From the NCBI GenBank assembly GCA_002794775.1, contig NBAY01000137.1, positions 1 through 60,897 on the forward strand: 60,897 bases of DNA. The letters are read 5' to 3'. Position numbers and translations under genes: made by a program. The notes beneath the pieces are model-generated. The model was not told the origin of the DNA and ran no database searches. It was given only the letters and a program-made list of their open reading frames with translations. This DNA is from Porodaedalea pini (lineage: Eukaryota > Basidiomycota > Agaricomycetes > Hymenochaetales > Hymenochaetaceae). This document shows, one piece after another, positions 36,667 through 48,875 of this stretch; within the stretch, counting starts at the first letter, position 1; the number at the start of each line of letters is the position of its first letter.

Positions 36667-39590
36667 AGTTTATCGGAGCCTAAGGAATGGTGAGCTGGAA
36701 GGTGGGAGAGAAAGCCTAACAATTGCGAGCACACAGATGGTCAAGGTGTGTTATGAGTGGCCGGAGGTTACTGGCTAAAGGAGGTGATAAGAACTGATTG
36801 TGATACCAAATAAACCACTTCCAAACACAGGGTAAGAGAATGGGATCCATGCATGTTCAAATGAACTGAGCCGAACAGTTTCCATCGGAGCGGCTGATAA
36901 AAAGTTTCTCCATCGTTCGCGGGTACATTTGAAAACTTACGTTGGGCTATTGAAATCGATGCCCTCTTTGATCATAGTCATGATGAAGATATCAGATTCA
37001 CTTTCAAATGCTTTCCGAGCATAGATCCTTGAGAGCACTCGGTCTGAGTTGTAAAAAAAAATGGCAGATCAAGTTACCAAGCCGAAATGCCCGGAATGCC
37101 GAGAATTGAGCAAGGCGTGCATTGGTACCGCAGCGTGAGGGAGAAAGAAAGATAGAAGGCATAAAGCCTTCCGTTACGATCTTAGCAGACTCCAGAGCTC
37201 CGCTATCACGGTTGTACTGATCTTATATCACCGAGAGCGCAAACTACACTGGCGTCAGTTTTCGAAAGATATCCAATTCACTATATCAGGATAGATGTCG
37301 CCCACGTTGCTTTCTTTACTGAGGAATCTCGAGTGAAACGACTCCGCGCGATTAGGTACAGACCCGGGAAGGCTATGTGAAATGCGATGTGATTAAGTTT
37401 GTGCCCAATAATGACGAACCTTATACAGCTAAACTGGACCAGTCGGCGACACGAAGACCCCGTTAACATTCCACGCTTCCACGTCCTAGCCAGAACTGCA
37501 ACGCGTGAACCAAATCGAGGGAGTCATTTCGCAAGATGGTTTACACGGTACTGCCCTTGAGTTATAGATAGTATACTTCATCATGGTAATGGAGGAAAAA
37601 ACGGAGCACCTCTTCATAGTAGATTCAACGGCATCGATGACTACAGCAGGCAGAAGAGTACACAATATTAATCACCGGCGTGCTTTTCAAGTCGTCTCCG
37701 GAGCCCACATCGTAATGCATGTGTTTCAATCTTGCAAGAATAGGTTCAAGAAGGAAACCAGATTTTATATAATGCATTAAACCCAGGAAGTCCCACAATA
37801 CTCGCATTCTGGTAGGATGTGGTAGATGGCGAGGGAAAAAAAGAATGGACAATAGGCACCCAAATCGGGATAATTTACATAAGCAATCTATACAGGCGAT
37901 TGAGAAGTGACCAGCCCTGGAGTTCCCGGCTTCGCCGGGAACTCCGCTGGCCATCAATCCGAGTTTTTTAGGCATTGCTTAATCTGAGTTTTTTTGTTTC
38001 TTCAGATTTAAAAAATGCAATTTCTCACTCTAAAAGCTATACCTATTCAAAGTTCCTTGCTGGCCATCAATCTAAGCTCTTAGAACAATGCTTCATCTTA
38101 GTTCACATGATTCTTCAATTGCAAAACTATATATCTCACATACACATGCTTGAAAGCAATCTGAATTTTCATTGTATGATATTCTATTTACAACAAAAGC
38201 TCACTAAGTACAATATTGGTTGTTGAGAACCTGAAGATAGAGTAAGTCTCCTTCAATGGAGAGACATAATGCATAATACCTGCTTCTCATGTCTTTATTT
38301 AAAATAGAAAAGATATTCTTTATACAATATAGATACTATGTTAGGACACCTTATATCATATTCATAAAAGGCTATAGGTGTAGGCCTGCCAGAGTATTCT
38401 CACTACTTCTAACATGTTGCTGACTTCCTAAACATCATGACTTGACTCTGATGTATTGAGTGTCTGACATTCCAAGACACAAACTCTGAAACACAACCAT
38501 GTAGCTGTATCACAATTATGAGGAGTCTAAGTCTGAGACTCAGTGGGAGCCTCCAGACCTTTGGAGTCTGACACATTATGTTCAGTTCATGCCATTTTCA
38601 CATTCTCTTTACTACCCAACTCATCCAAAGCTTATATGCACTCATACTGAGTTGTGCTATGTATAGTCTGACATGAGCCAGGCCAATGATTTACATATTC
38701 TGAGAGTAATTCTCAATGGACTCCAATTGGATGATTTTCTACTGAAATCTATTTTATAATACACATGGAGAAGATAGCAGAATATTTTTCTAATTGACTT
38801 ATTTTTTTTCAGCATTTTTCCTAACTTTTTCATATGAGGAATATTAATGAGTTGTTTGAGCTCAAAGTATAAAATTGATTGTAGATGATTTGCATGCTGC
38901 TGCTTTGGAATTACCACTTTTAGTCATAAAATTTTTGAGAGAAGAGCATGATTTAATTAAATTATTTTTTTCCTGATTTTTGTGATTTTTTTCATATTTT
39001 TTACAATTTTTTTTTCATAGGGGAAATGAGTTGATTGAGCCTACAGAGCGGTCTGCTCACGGATGTGTGCCCATGTGCAGACATCATGTGATGATCTGCA
39101 ATGTTGCCGCTTTGAGCCATCAAAATTTTCGGAGCTGGCCGGAGCAGGAGCATGTGTGTGACAACTAAAGAAGGAAAAAAGAAGCATCAAAAACATTGAA
39201 AGTCCGAATTTAGTCAGCATGTGGCTGTGTCGAAAGTAGGGGGTTGCGTTTGTATATTAAGATGGTGATCAGCATGGAATAACCAAATCAGGAAGGTGGG
39301 CCTGTAGTGCTCAAGTTCTGTGAAAAAAAAAAAGAAAAACCTTGTGCAGCTTCAGCAGAGAGGCTACTTAAAACTACCTATGAGATTACTACATCTTCAA
39401 CTTCATTGTGTAAATTTTGAGAGGCAGAAAAGAGCACAATTTCCTATGCAAACCATTGCAGATCACATGCCGATCACCGTCACTTCTTACAACCACTTGT
39501 ATTATGTCAAGGGACTCAAGCCTTATCGAAAACAAGAAGACGACTACCAACGTTACGCTCACGTCTTCACGTGCGTTAAGTCCAGACACT
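36667..39590. other. AT-rich intergenic stretch with a strong hairpin
   Basis: Up to about 37900 nothing is recognised. From there to about 39330 the DNA is AT-rich with poly-T and poly-A runs (for example 38930-39015) and no coding frame. It starts with a perfect hairpin at 37918-37944 (GGAGTTCCCGGC-TTC-complement). The phrase GCTGGCCATCAATC occurs twice, about 120 bp apart (near 37946 and 38068). It may be an unclassified transposable element. Confidence 0.4.
37918..37944. repeat. Perfect 12-bp-stem hairpin
   Basis: GGAGTTCCCGGC, loop TTC, then its exact complement. Flanking CCAGC and GCTGG can extend the stem past a small internal bulge. Confidence 0.85.
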
Positions 39591-41194
39591 TTACAGTTTA
39601 GAGCTGACACCTTTCTGAGCTTCCACGGCGGCATAATGCTGAACGAGGAACTCGAAGACTTCTTTGGCTGGTGACCTGAGTCAGTGTCAACTCATACATT
39701 TTCAACTCAAGTCTCATGAACTCACCGATAACATGTGGGGCTTCTTGAATAGTCTAAATCGTCAGCTTGTCGTTAGTATAATGGAGTCTATATAGCGAGA
39801 AACTTTGCGCACCGCATGACCAGCGTCCACATCAGAAGACGATGCAAGAGGCGGCTGCACTCTCGTCTGCGCCCTGGAGTGCTCAGACCTTCAGAGAAGT
39901 CAGAAGTGTAGCCCAGTAGCAGCTAGCAGCTCAGACTTGCATTATCCACGAGTAATTAGCGTAGATGAAATGTACATGCACCGGCATCGAGGGCAGGCAG
40001 AACCAGACGGCTTCGAACATGTATCGATTCAGGATTAGTTGCTAGAACAGTGGAAGACGTAGTCAGGAGTCAGGAGATTGAAGTAGAAAAATGTGCGACA
40101 AGCTTACAGCCTCAGTTGACCGCTTTGTCTTTAAAAAGACTCGTCCGTCTCCGTTCTCGTATGTTCCAAACTTGATGTAGACATCAACGACTTGGGGATC
40201 CCAGTCGGAATACGCCTGATTCTTTTTCATATATTTAAGTAAAGCTTCTCTGCGAAGATAAGTCAGGAAAGCTTAAAGGATGTATATAGGACCCTCGATT
40301 TACTTTGATGGAAAGTTATCTGGCTGTCGAGCCGTACCTGCGCTGACCATCGCGTAAGCTTTTCGCAAGTTCTTCTCTGGGCTCACGAGGAACGGCTCAA
40401 TGACTATGAGTGAACTCAGAGTTTTTGGTATCTGTAGATTCGCGTGTATACTGTAAACAGTATTTCAGCATTGTAAGAACTCTGGCTTGTGGATAACTCA
40501 CAAAGAAGTGCCTCCAATAGAATGACCGATCCCAACTACGTTCGGCCTATGTGATACTTCATGCCTCGGGAGGTGAGTGGAAAGAACTTCTTTCGGGTCC
40601 CATTTCTCGGGCATTCTCCTCCGAATAAATTCGACAAGATCGACAGGATAATTCATTGAGTCCACTTCGGGGCGTATCAGCACTCCGTTCCTGCGGGTGA
40701 TAAAATCGAGCTTCACCTTCTGGTAATCCATCCTTGTTCAAGATTGCAGCATCGCCGTGGTGCAGAGGTTCGAAAGACCAGATTTCCGAGACAAGTCTGC
40801 CATGTTTTGACTCCTCGTCAAGATGCAATAGATGGGATAACACTGGCTCCCATATCTGTAACAATTTCGAACATGTCCCGATTGCCAGATCTATTCGATT
40901 GAGACGCACCTCCTTGTGCAACCCTAGAGAGTGTGCAAGAACAAGTGTCAACCCTCCCTCGTTTGGACTCCGAAGAGACGCAGATTTCGGGATATAGCGA
41001 TTCACGACAGCGACAAGCGTGGTAGGGAAAAGGCGGTTTCCCTTGTCTTTTGACTGGCCGTCGGTGTCGCTGGAGTTGTGCCGGGGAGCGTAAGATGCAA
41101 AGTAATGCGAGGTCACCAGCCAGCTTTCGGATTCATGTCTCGCAGAGGGATTCCAGCGCGGTATGAGGCCTAGCTCATCCTCTGTGCACTCCAT
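39591..41194 (-). CDS. Alpha/beta hydrolase
   Basis: Start ATG 41194; stop ends 39591. Exons join at HKE|IWEPVL, GLPE|VDSMNYPVD, GGTS|FIHANLQIP, FPSK|EALLKYMKK and VIA|KEVFEFLVQ. The N-terminal beta strands (LTLVLAHSLGLHKE) and EPLHHGDAAI match fungal AB-hydrolases of the type annotated as lipase-like or secondary-metabolism hydrolases. The nucleophile elbow is GIGHSIGG. The family's THLPR element precedes it. The expected catalytic His near the C-terminus (TIQEAPHVI) is present. An additional 5' exon cannot be excluded, because an acceptor-like AG lies just upstream of the ATG. Substrate unknown. Confidence 0.8.
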
Positions 41195-42198
41195 GTGGAG
41201 CCCCTGTACCGAAGAAGTCTGGATTTAGGTTTGCAGAGATACAAGAGAGAGAGTTACGGCTCATAGCTGTGTTACCGAATTTCGAACTTTGAAATAGCAG
41301 ATATTGTCTATTGCGGATAACCCGGAGATCGAGACTAAATTTTCACAGAACAAGAGGAAGGTTGGTGATGATCTTTTGCCGGTACAAAACACCCACAAGG
41401 ACTTCGGCGAAGGAGAAAAGAAGTAGACACCTGTTCGCAGCGTGTAACTTGCGAAAGCAGCGGAGTGACGGGTGGCTCGGCCATTCAGTCCGGAGACCCC
41501 GATACGCAGGTCGCTGGGAAGAAAGCACCGCACACTCGGTTCGAAGATGATCATCTCAAAACCGAGTTTTTCTTTATTAATTACTCCGGTGTGCCACACG
41601 TCGGTGAGGTGAACGCGCATCATGTGTACAGGCGCCTTTGTTGTTGCATTGATGTCTTGGGCATGCTTTCGGTGGTTCGATCCAAGAGTTGAGATGGCAC
41701 CGGTAAGTGATCATCATGCTCGGCACTGCCTCCGGCATTGACCGCCATGTTTTTCCCTTGTGTGTCCGTTCCAAACCCGCTCAACCCTCATGCATAATTG
41801 GCATCTCTTCCGTTCGTTCATCTGAGCTCTGCTGATACAGATGGAAGCATTCATATCAAACTCAAATGGGCTCTTGTGTTCCTTCCCTGTGTAACTACAG
41901 GCTCCGCCGATCTATCTCAGCTGTCTTTTTTCAAACTATGGGCCGAGCGTCTACTTCGCGCTTCTATTAGTAGACGACATGCTCGGAAACCCTTAGCGGA
42001 AGCTGTGCGTCCCGGTTATCTATGCTCCCATAGCATGTACACGAAGCCAAAGCCAAACTTAGCCTCATTTGGACAGGCCCCTCTTCTCCTTAGTCCAGTC
42101 CAAACACCGCTTTCGCTCTCTCTTGTGCTCCTATCCTTTCTCTCGTTTCTTTCTTTCGTTTCATACTGCTCGAATTCAGCGCTCACCAGCTCGGTAAA
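41195..42198. other. Divergent intergenic region
   Basis: This lies between the hydrolase (minus) and the MFS gene (plus), so it should hold both promoters. The minus frame 41261-41623 is unrecognised. Confidence 0.4.
42080..42175 (+). promoter_or_regulatory. Pyrimidine-rich tract upstream of the MFS gene
   Basis: A CT-rich run (TCTCTTGTGCTCC, CTTTCTCTCGTTTCTTTC) ends about 25 bases before the MFS start. CT-rich blocks next to the transcription start are typical of fungal promoters; the role here is inferred. Confidence 0.4.
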
Positions 42199-44784
42199 AT
42201 GTCGCAGGAACTGGATATCGTGACTTTCTCCAAAAATGACCCAGAAGATTGTAAAAATTGGACGCTGCGCAGGAAGAGGCTCGTCGTCCTCTTGATATGC
42301 ATTCTGGCCTTTTCAGCGTGAGCCCATTCTATTGGTATATAATGTATCTCGAACTGACTGTTGACTGCAGAGTGTTCGGATCATCATTCTATGCAAGTCG
42401 CAAATTGTCCGTGTCATCGGGATATACTCATTTCTTCTTAGGCGGCTGCGGAGCTACAGATCATGGCACGCTATGGTGTTAATGCTGATACCGCCAGCTC
42501 AGGACTAACAGTATATGTTCTGGGATTCTCGTTAGGGCCTCTTTTTTGTGAGTTCGAATGTCTTCTGTTATTAAGCCGCGAGCTAATACAAAATCACGAA
42601 CTATAGGGGGTAAATGGCCTTCATGATTATGGGAAGCTCTTGGGAGATGACACCCAGTTTTTAGGGCCGCTTAGTGAGATGTACGGAAGGCGACTTCCTT
42701 ACCGTCTATCATGGCCAATGCTTGTAGGTCTGTGGGCGAAGTTCTGTTTTGAAAGCTTGATACTTACCCATACTCTTCCACTCGTAGTTATGTGTGCCGT
42801 AAGCGCTTGGGTTGACAATATTGCTGTCATTATAGTCTGCAAGTGGCTCTTCTTCAACTTAACCGCATTGTCAACTAGCTCTTGCTGATGAAACTCTGAT
42901 TAGTCCGATTTTTGGCCGGGTGCGCTGCTGCATGTGCACTCAATAAGTGAGTCTCATCAAGAACAACGAAAGTTGCGGCAGTAGTTTGCTCACACTATTC
43001 TCTTCTAGCGGTGGAGGAATCATGTCGGAGTGAGTTATTCTTTGTGCTCCAATGGTAATTCTCGTAAAAACAAGTCGACAGCATGTATAACATCGTTGAC
43101 ATGCAAGGTCAAGCTAGAGGTATGTTCTCCGCCACACATCACTATTTGTATCGAGCGTGTTTTAACAGCCACGTCTTCTAGCAATTGCTCTCTAGTACGT
43201 TTTCGAAATGTCACTCACGTTATCCTTCTAATAACTCAACAGTGCTGCGGCAATCTCTGCCGGACCTTGCATAGCACTTCCAATTGGTTTCTTCATATCC
43301 GCAAATGCACCCTCGCAGTATGTTGCAGCCTTCTGACCTCGACTTATCGGCTGATCAGCTACAGGCTATGGGTACTCCGTGTCTACTTCTTTTTCGTCCT
43401 GTCTCTCCTCCCAGTGGCATGGTTTCTTCCAGAGACGCACGGTCCAACTGTCCTCGCATGGAAATCAAAGAAACTGCGCAAGGAGGGGAGGCCGAACGCC
43501 CGAGCGGCGCATGAAGTGAAGCATGAGTCGAAATTGCAAGTCTTCACAACCCATATAGGCCGTCCTGCAGGTATGCGCGTGTTTTTCACCTTTATGAGAC
43601 ATGCGTAGCTCATGCTTTCGACTCATCAGCGATGTTTCTTCGCGAGCCTATCATACAAGGGGCCGCAATATGGACCTCGTTGGCGTATGGGATCGTATAG
43701 TAAGTGGCTGGTGTCTTATGTCACGTATACACACCTAACTCTCTTTCCGAAGCTTCTTTTTTGAGGCATACCCAGTCGTCTTTTTTGAGCACGTAGGTCA
43801 TTATCCCTGATCGCAACGTTCTATCCGACTCAACGCGACCCACTGCCCTTAACAACTGCTAGCATCATTTCTCCTTCCAACTGACGGGCCTTCCATTCCT
43901 CGCTATGGTTATCGGCTTCCAGCTCGCGGCGTGGCCATACCGTTTTCTTGTCCGCATCTTCTCGCATATCCGCGTCCCGAGTTATATCCAGCCCGGAAGC
44001 CAATCGCCGGACAGTCCGGAGTCGGCATTGAAGCTAGCAGTCTTCGGATGGTGAGCGTTTGATCTATCACATCCATATGCTTCTGTTGAATCGAGCTGTC
44101 ATAGCGCGCTCATGCCGGTGGCGATGTTCTGGTTTGCATGGTGAGATGAATTTCGTGTTTGATCGATCATTGCAGTACTCACCTTTTGCATGTAGGTCAA
44201 GCGGCGAAGAGACTCCTTGGATCGTCCCGACGCTAGCTGGCACCCTCTACGGGTTCTCTACGCTCATTATTTTCTATACATTCTTAACTTAGTAGGTCAC
44301 TCTTCTTCATTGGAACGCTCGAAGGGCTGACAAAGCGTGTTTGTAGTTCATCACAAACCTATACGATCTACGCATCGAGTGCGAGTGCCTGTAACACATT
44401 CTGGCGATCTCTAGTCGGAGCAATTTTCCCCGTTGCATCTCATTCCATCATCTCGCGTCTGGGAACAAAGTGGGGAGGTAAGTCCGAGTCAAAGGCGCGG
44501 CTATAGTTTGGTCGCTGAATCACAGTTGCCTGGTAGTATCACTTTTCGGTTTCCTCTCTCTGGGTCTGCTGCCCATCCCGCTCATATTCCTCCGCTATGG
44601 CGAGATCTTGCGCAAGAATTCGCATTACGGCCATGAAGCCAACGCAATCGTCGCAAGGATGCGTGCCGCCGCGGCTCAGGCGAAAAAGGATGCGGTCGCT
44701 ACCTCTAAAACATCGATGACCTCCCAAGGAAATAAGTCCACAGATGCTATAGTAGAGTTGACAGAACGCCAGTCTGCTGTTTGA
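42199..44784 (+). CDS. Major facilitator superfamily exporter (DHA1-type)
   Basis: A proton-driven exporter, by family relation for drugs, polyamines or metabolites. Start ATG 42199 (MSQELDIVTFSKNDP), stop TGA 42782-42784 counted in the 44 kb line (44782-44784). About 12 helices: VLLICILAFS, the motif-A loop PLSEMYGRRLPY, IIVFRFLAGC, AISAGPCIALPIGF, YFFFVLSLLPVAWFLPETHGP, then a cytoplasmic loop with GRPNARAAHE, followed by WTSLAYGIVY, FFFEAYPVVF, LTGLPFLAMVIGFQ and SLVGAIFPVAS. The tail is Ala/Lys-rich. Intron 42839-42903 has a GC donor (T|GCAAGT), which is what restores the canonical IVFRFLAG helix. No broken frame found. Confidence 0.9.
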
Positions 44785-45456
44785 GAAGATGTCTCGCATC
44801 TGATATATGTTGCTTGCATGTGCAAATGGACTATATTAGCCTTAGCTAAATTAACGAGCCTTTCTCATACTCTGCGTGACTTCTCCAAGGCAACTAAGAA
44901 GCTGATAAAACCGTGGACATGAAAATAAGAAAATAGGGTGTGTCCTTCATATGGACGACTGTGCTGTCCCAGCCCTAGTCTGTCGACATTGTAGCTTGAA
45001 CACCCGCCTTACAAACCATGTTGTCTCTACGAGATTTAATCGCAATGCAGATTTTACAAACTCGGACGACAGCTTTTGGCAGGCATGACAGTGAAGACTA
45101 TATTTTCTCGCCTTGAGACCTCGGCAGAACAACCATTAGATATATATTCTTCGCACCCATACCGCTACGCTGCTTCCTCAAAAAGCCGTGAAGTACACAT
45201 AAATATCAGCTTCCCAGGTCCAATGTCCTACATCTCAAAGACTACTTTGCCAAAAGCTCTGTGAAACGAAGACAGTTAACAAGGCTAATATGTATTGCGG
45301 ACAGCACCATGCGCTGAGTCGCATGAAGGCCCAATGTGTACATACCTTGCTCTGCGTCTGAGAATCGTGAACTGTATCAACATTAACTTTGATTTCGACT
45401 TGTCTTGGACTCGAAGCCTTTTAACATAATGTCATACTTTAGGGGTTATAGAATCG
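44785..45456. other. Convergent intergenic stretch
   Basis: Between the 3' ends of the MFS gene and DUF6534 gene C. Short frames (44947-45132 minus, 45076-45264 plus) are not convincing. Confidence 0.4.
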
Positions 45457-46795
45457 CTAAAAGCCCGAGCGCACCTTGTGGCTCTTAGTATCCACTCCAG
45501 ACGACCCGCCACTTGGACCAGACCGAACATTGTTCAGTTGAATGCTCACACAACCTGACTCGTCCGCGATGGTCTCGCGCAGTTTTGAGCGAGTGTTCAG
45601 GCTACAGAATATGCTATAGTAAGCCTGGTGATTAATTGACATAAATGAAACGGAACGGACGAAGCAAGAACACAATTCAAGTACACTGAAATGATAGCAG
45701 TGAGTAAATACCTAGCTTAGCATGTGACAATCGGAGTAACTCACACTTTGGCATGACAATGTCGACAAGCAAGTAAAGGGAAGAGTTGGGAAACACTTCT
45801 ACGCCAACTAACCCAATGATCCCCCAGATGCCAGTCACCAGACCTGTGCCGATCGCATACATGACAAGACGCTTAATGATCGAATTGGTCTGCCTAACCC
45901 CTGAATGACGACTCCACAGCAGCCGGATCAAGGCGACAGCAATAAGAGTGTCAGCCACAACGACCAGGGCATTCATGGCCCGTGCCGCGTTGATGGCAAA
46001 GTGAAGCTGGGCTGCCTCGGTAATACTCTGAGTTTGTCCGAAGTAGGTTAGGCTTGCAGCAAGCAATCCGAGAACGACAGTAACGAGCGCGCCAGTCAAG
46101 ACGTAGTTCCTATTGCTCACTAAGACATATGAGTACGAGACAAAGCACATTAGAAAGGACTGCTTCACTTACGGTTCCATACACGCATAATAAAAACAGA
46201 TTGCACCATTGCATTGATAAGAGCACCGAATATAGTTTGGTCTATCAATCCACTAAATTTCAACCTGGTCAGGTACGACAATACCCCAAGAAACAAACAC
46301 TTGCCCTTCCGGATGGGTTAAATACAACAAATTTGCAAACTCCTTCACAAAGTAGACGTATAGCAACCGCACGAGGAGGGCCTGGCGTGCTGTGTCGAGC
46401 ATCCATATCAGAGTCATATATAACTTGAGCCACCATTTATCGGTCTTAGGGTATTTCTAAGCAGGTGATGTCCGTATGAGTAAACTAACCCCAGGTTTAC
46501 AGGACTTGCCTCAAAATAGAGGTACAGCTGGACGGAGGCCACAGCCCATAAGCTTTGAGGAAGATTACAATGTGATTAGCTCGATGGCAGTAGAACCAAG
46601 CTTACGCCGTAGAAAAACTGAGATTACACGGTCAGCTCAGAAAACTCTCAGCTTACAACATCGAATCACGTACATCCCAGCAAGGAACAGGCAGCCGAAC
46701 TTGCGATCAAGCAATGAGACTAATGCACGGAAATGGCCAAGCATTCGGACACTTACTGTGCTATCCAGAGTTGGCAGGGCTTGGGCGGAAGTCAT
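45457..46795 (-). CDS. DUF6534-type seven-helix membrane protein C
   Basis: Start ATG 46795 (MTSAQALPTLDST, the usual family N-terminus; an in-frame ATG farther upstream exists but is atypical). Stop ends 45457; about 303 residues. Landmarks: VASVQLYLYFE, WLKLYMTLIWMLDTARQ, FIMRVWNLSNRNYVLTG, the DUF6534 core with IIKRLVMYAIGTGLVTG, PKLYLNCVLASLNTRSKLRE, and a Ser/Gly-rich tail. Two introns have GC donors in the perfect form GCAAGT: 46509-46457 and 46304-46265. The frame and family alignment need both. It is diverged from genes A and B. Confidence 0.82.
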
Positions 46796-47479
46796 GATGG
46801 CGACAAGAGTTACGAGGAGCAAACAGGTTATAGGCCCATATCCTGTTTCCGCTGAGTGATCAAGACGTGAGGGCATCTTAAAGTCAAAAGCTGGTAAATA
46901 GGGTACCCTAAGTATCTGTGCATGCGGGTAACAAATAGTAGCCGATTTTAAGATGATCAACTGCTCTAAACTTCTACGAAGTGGATGTAATGATGATCAT
47001 GATGTATGGATGAGATTCTCACCGGAGATCCCGGTTACAATGTCCAGCCTCCGTCTTGAGAGCTCAAGCCATCTTCCAATAGCTGATGTATAGCAGCAAG
47101 CTGCGTGCCTATAGAGTCGTCAAGAGGTGTGCTGAAGGAGCAAGACCAACAAATTACTGCCAACAAAATCAAAAGGACGTGATACCTCAGAGCGAAAATC
47201 AGAATTACGTGCTTGTATCTTACGGCTAAATGCATACACTGGCTTACATAATTATTGCCCCATGCATTTAAAGACTTTCATCTCAATTCCATTTTTCTTC
47301 CTTTCAATGCTGTACTTTTGCACTTCTTTCTTCAGATCAACTTAGAGTAACATCTGTAGTATATGTATATAAAATTTTCTTGAATTTGTGGGAAAAAGAA
47401 ATGGTAATGGAGTGATTAATGCAACTATGTTCTGCTCAAAATGAAGACAAACAAAGTTGCACCAAAAAACAACAGATTT
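46796..47479. other. Intergenic stretch
   Basis: Presumed promoter of gene C. The minus frame 47035-47235 (hydrophobic, 66 codons) is unrecognised and may be chance. Confidence 0.4.
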
Positions 47480-47930
47480 ATCATAGTCAAATAAAGTACA
47501 TGATTTCAATACCCAGTGTTTCCCTCAGAAGTTTTTACTGCAGAAACTCTTTGGGGCATTGAATTATACAGATTTGACAAAAAGGCATAGCCTAGCTGGT
47601 TCCACTCCTCCTGCAAAGCACACCTTAATTTTCACTTTTGAATGCAGTGGTCAAGTGCATCCAAGATGTGCTCAATAATGTTGAGATCAGAGCTAGAGAG
47701 TGGCCAATAGATGAGTCAAAAGCCATGTTCTAAAAACTATGCTTGTGCATGCTTGAAGTTGTGCTTTAGTTCATTATCCTGCTGAGACAACAGATTTTGA
47801 CTGGAGATGTGTTGAGATAAGCAAGCTGGTGGAACCCTGAGTTGGCAAAGTAAGTGACTCACTGATCTGGGACTTGATGCCTCAGAATGCCAGGTACCCA
47901 AGCCAAGAAGCAAATCTCCCACTTGTGAGA
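47480..47930 (-). pseudogene. Tc1/mariner-like DDE transposase, C-terminal relic
   Basis: Minus-strand reading gives QQDNELKHNFKHAQ (second catalytic Asp region), then WPLSSSDLNIIEH with the final Glu, then LQEEWNQLGYAFLSNL and MPQRVSAV, the standard Tc1 ending. Stop codons interrupt it (TAG after HAQA, TGA after FLEHGF and after CIQK). The N-terminal DNA-binding half was not found. It is a dead fragment. Confidence 0.8.
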
Positions 47931-48507
47931 CATAGAGGATTGATATGTGTTAGAAGATTTGATATATATAAATGTTGATCAACATTGATCACTGATGATC
48001 ATTATATAATCAATGTCACTTCAGCAAAAGTTCAGGACTGCAGAAGTAATTAGACAAAGACAGCTACTTAAACCAGAACTGGCAGAGCACCCAGACATCA
48101 GAGGATATTGTGAAGTATGCCAGGCAGCATATAGGACAGGATAGTATGTGTGTCGAAAGATCATAGAATGTGTACATGCAGCCAACATAGTAAGAAACAA
48201 TATAAATATTGTTATTACACATAAATGGATACATGAGTCATTATGTTTATGAAGGATAAGATGATTTATGAGCATAGCTATAATATTTATTCTCATGATC
48301 TAACTGAATATCTGGTGCATACAGGCATACAAGTAATGCTACCAGATAAACTGCATACAATGATCTGCAAGAACATCACAATGGAGATTGACATGCCAGT
48401 TAGGAAGGATGCAAACTTAACAATCAAGAACTTTATGGAAAGTACATTACATGAGATAGCTAAGATTATACAAGGTGCTCACCCTAGAGGAGCAAGTGTT
48501 ATTAAAC
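47931..48507. other. AT-rich stretch with an unassigned frame cut by the LTR
   Basis: A plus-strand frame begins at 48243 and runs into the LTR at 48508, so its last 25 codons come from the element. The 88 codons before that are not recognised. A palindromic patch TGTTGATCAACA lies near 47963. Confidence 0.35.
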
Positions 48508-48863
48508 TGTTAGAACCTTATTTCATTTTCACCCCTTTTACTATTTACCATTTCCTTTCTTTTAATTGTTCCTTTTCATTATAATTAATCGTCTTTGCAA
48601 TCGCTTCCCACACTCCCTATCACCTGACCTTCATTCATTCCATTCCGATCATTTATGTAATCTTAGATAATATAGTCTCACAATCATTGCTATAAGAGGG
48701 ACCAGGAATCACATGAACTCCTTGTTCTGCTTTTCCTCTTACCTCCACGACAACCTAGCCTGAGTATAGTGTGTCCCGAGTCCCCACTCAAGTATAGCAC
48801 ATCCCAGACAACAGTCAGCTGAGGCCTGCCCAGTTTGAGCGCCACCTGAACTCCCGCCTAACA
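48508..48863 (+). repeat. 5' LTR of chromovirus copy 1 (356 bp)
   Basis: Termini TGTTAG...CTAACA. TATA-like TATAAGAG at 48691-48698. Compared with the LTRs at 55512 and 59869 it lacks a 68-bp internal duplication and is depleted in CpG. Confidence 0.85.
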
Positions 48864-48875
48864 TAAAAGCAGAAC
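48724..48875 (+). promoter_or_regulatory. Self-priming pair: transcript-start GTTCTGCTTTT and PBS AAAAGCAGAAC
   Basis: GTTCTGCTTTT at 48724-48734 lies about 26 bases after the TATA box. Its exact 11-base complement AAAAGCAGAAC is at 48865-48875, one base after the LTR. This is the arrangement of Tf1/sushi elements, in which the mRNA 5' end folds back as the primer. The PBS lacks the TGG expected for tRNA priming. Confidence 0.75.
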
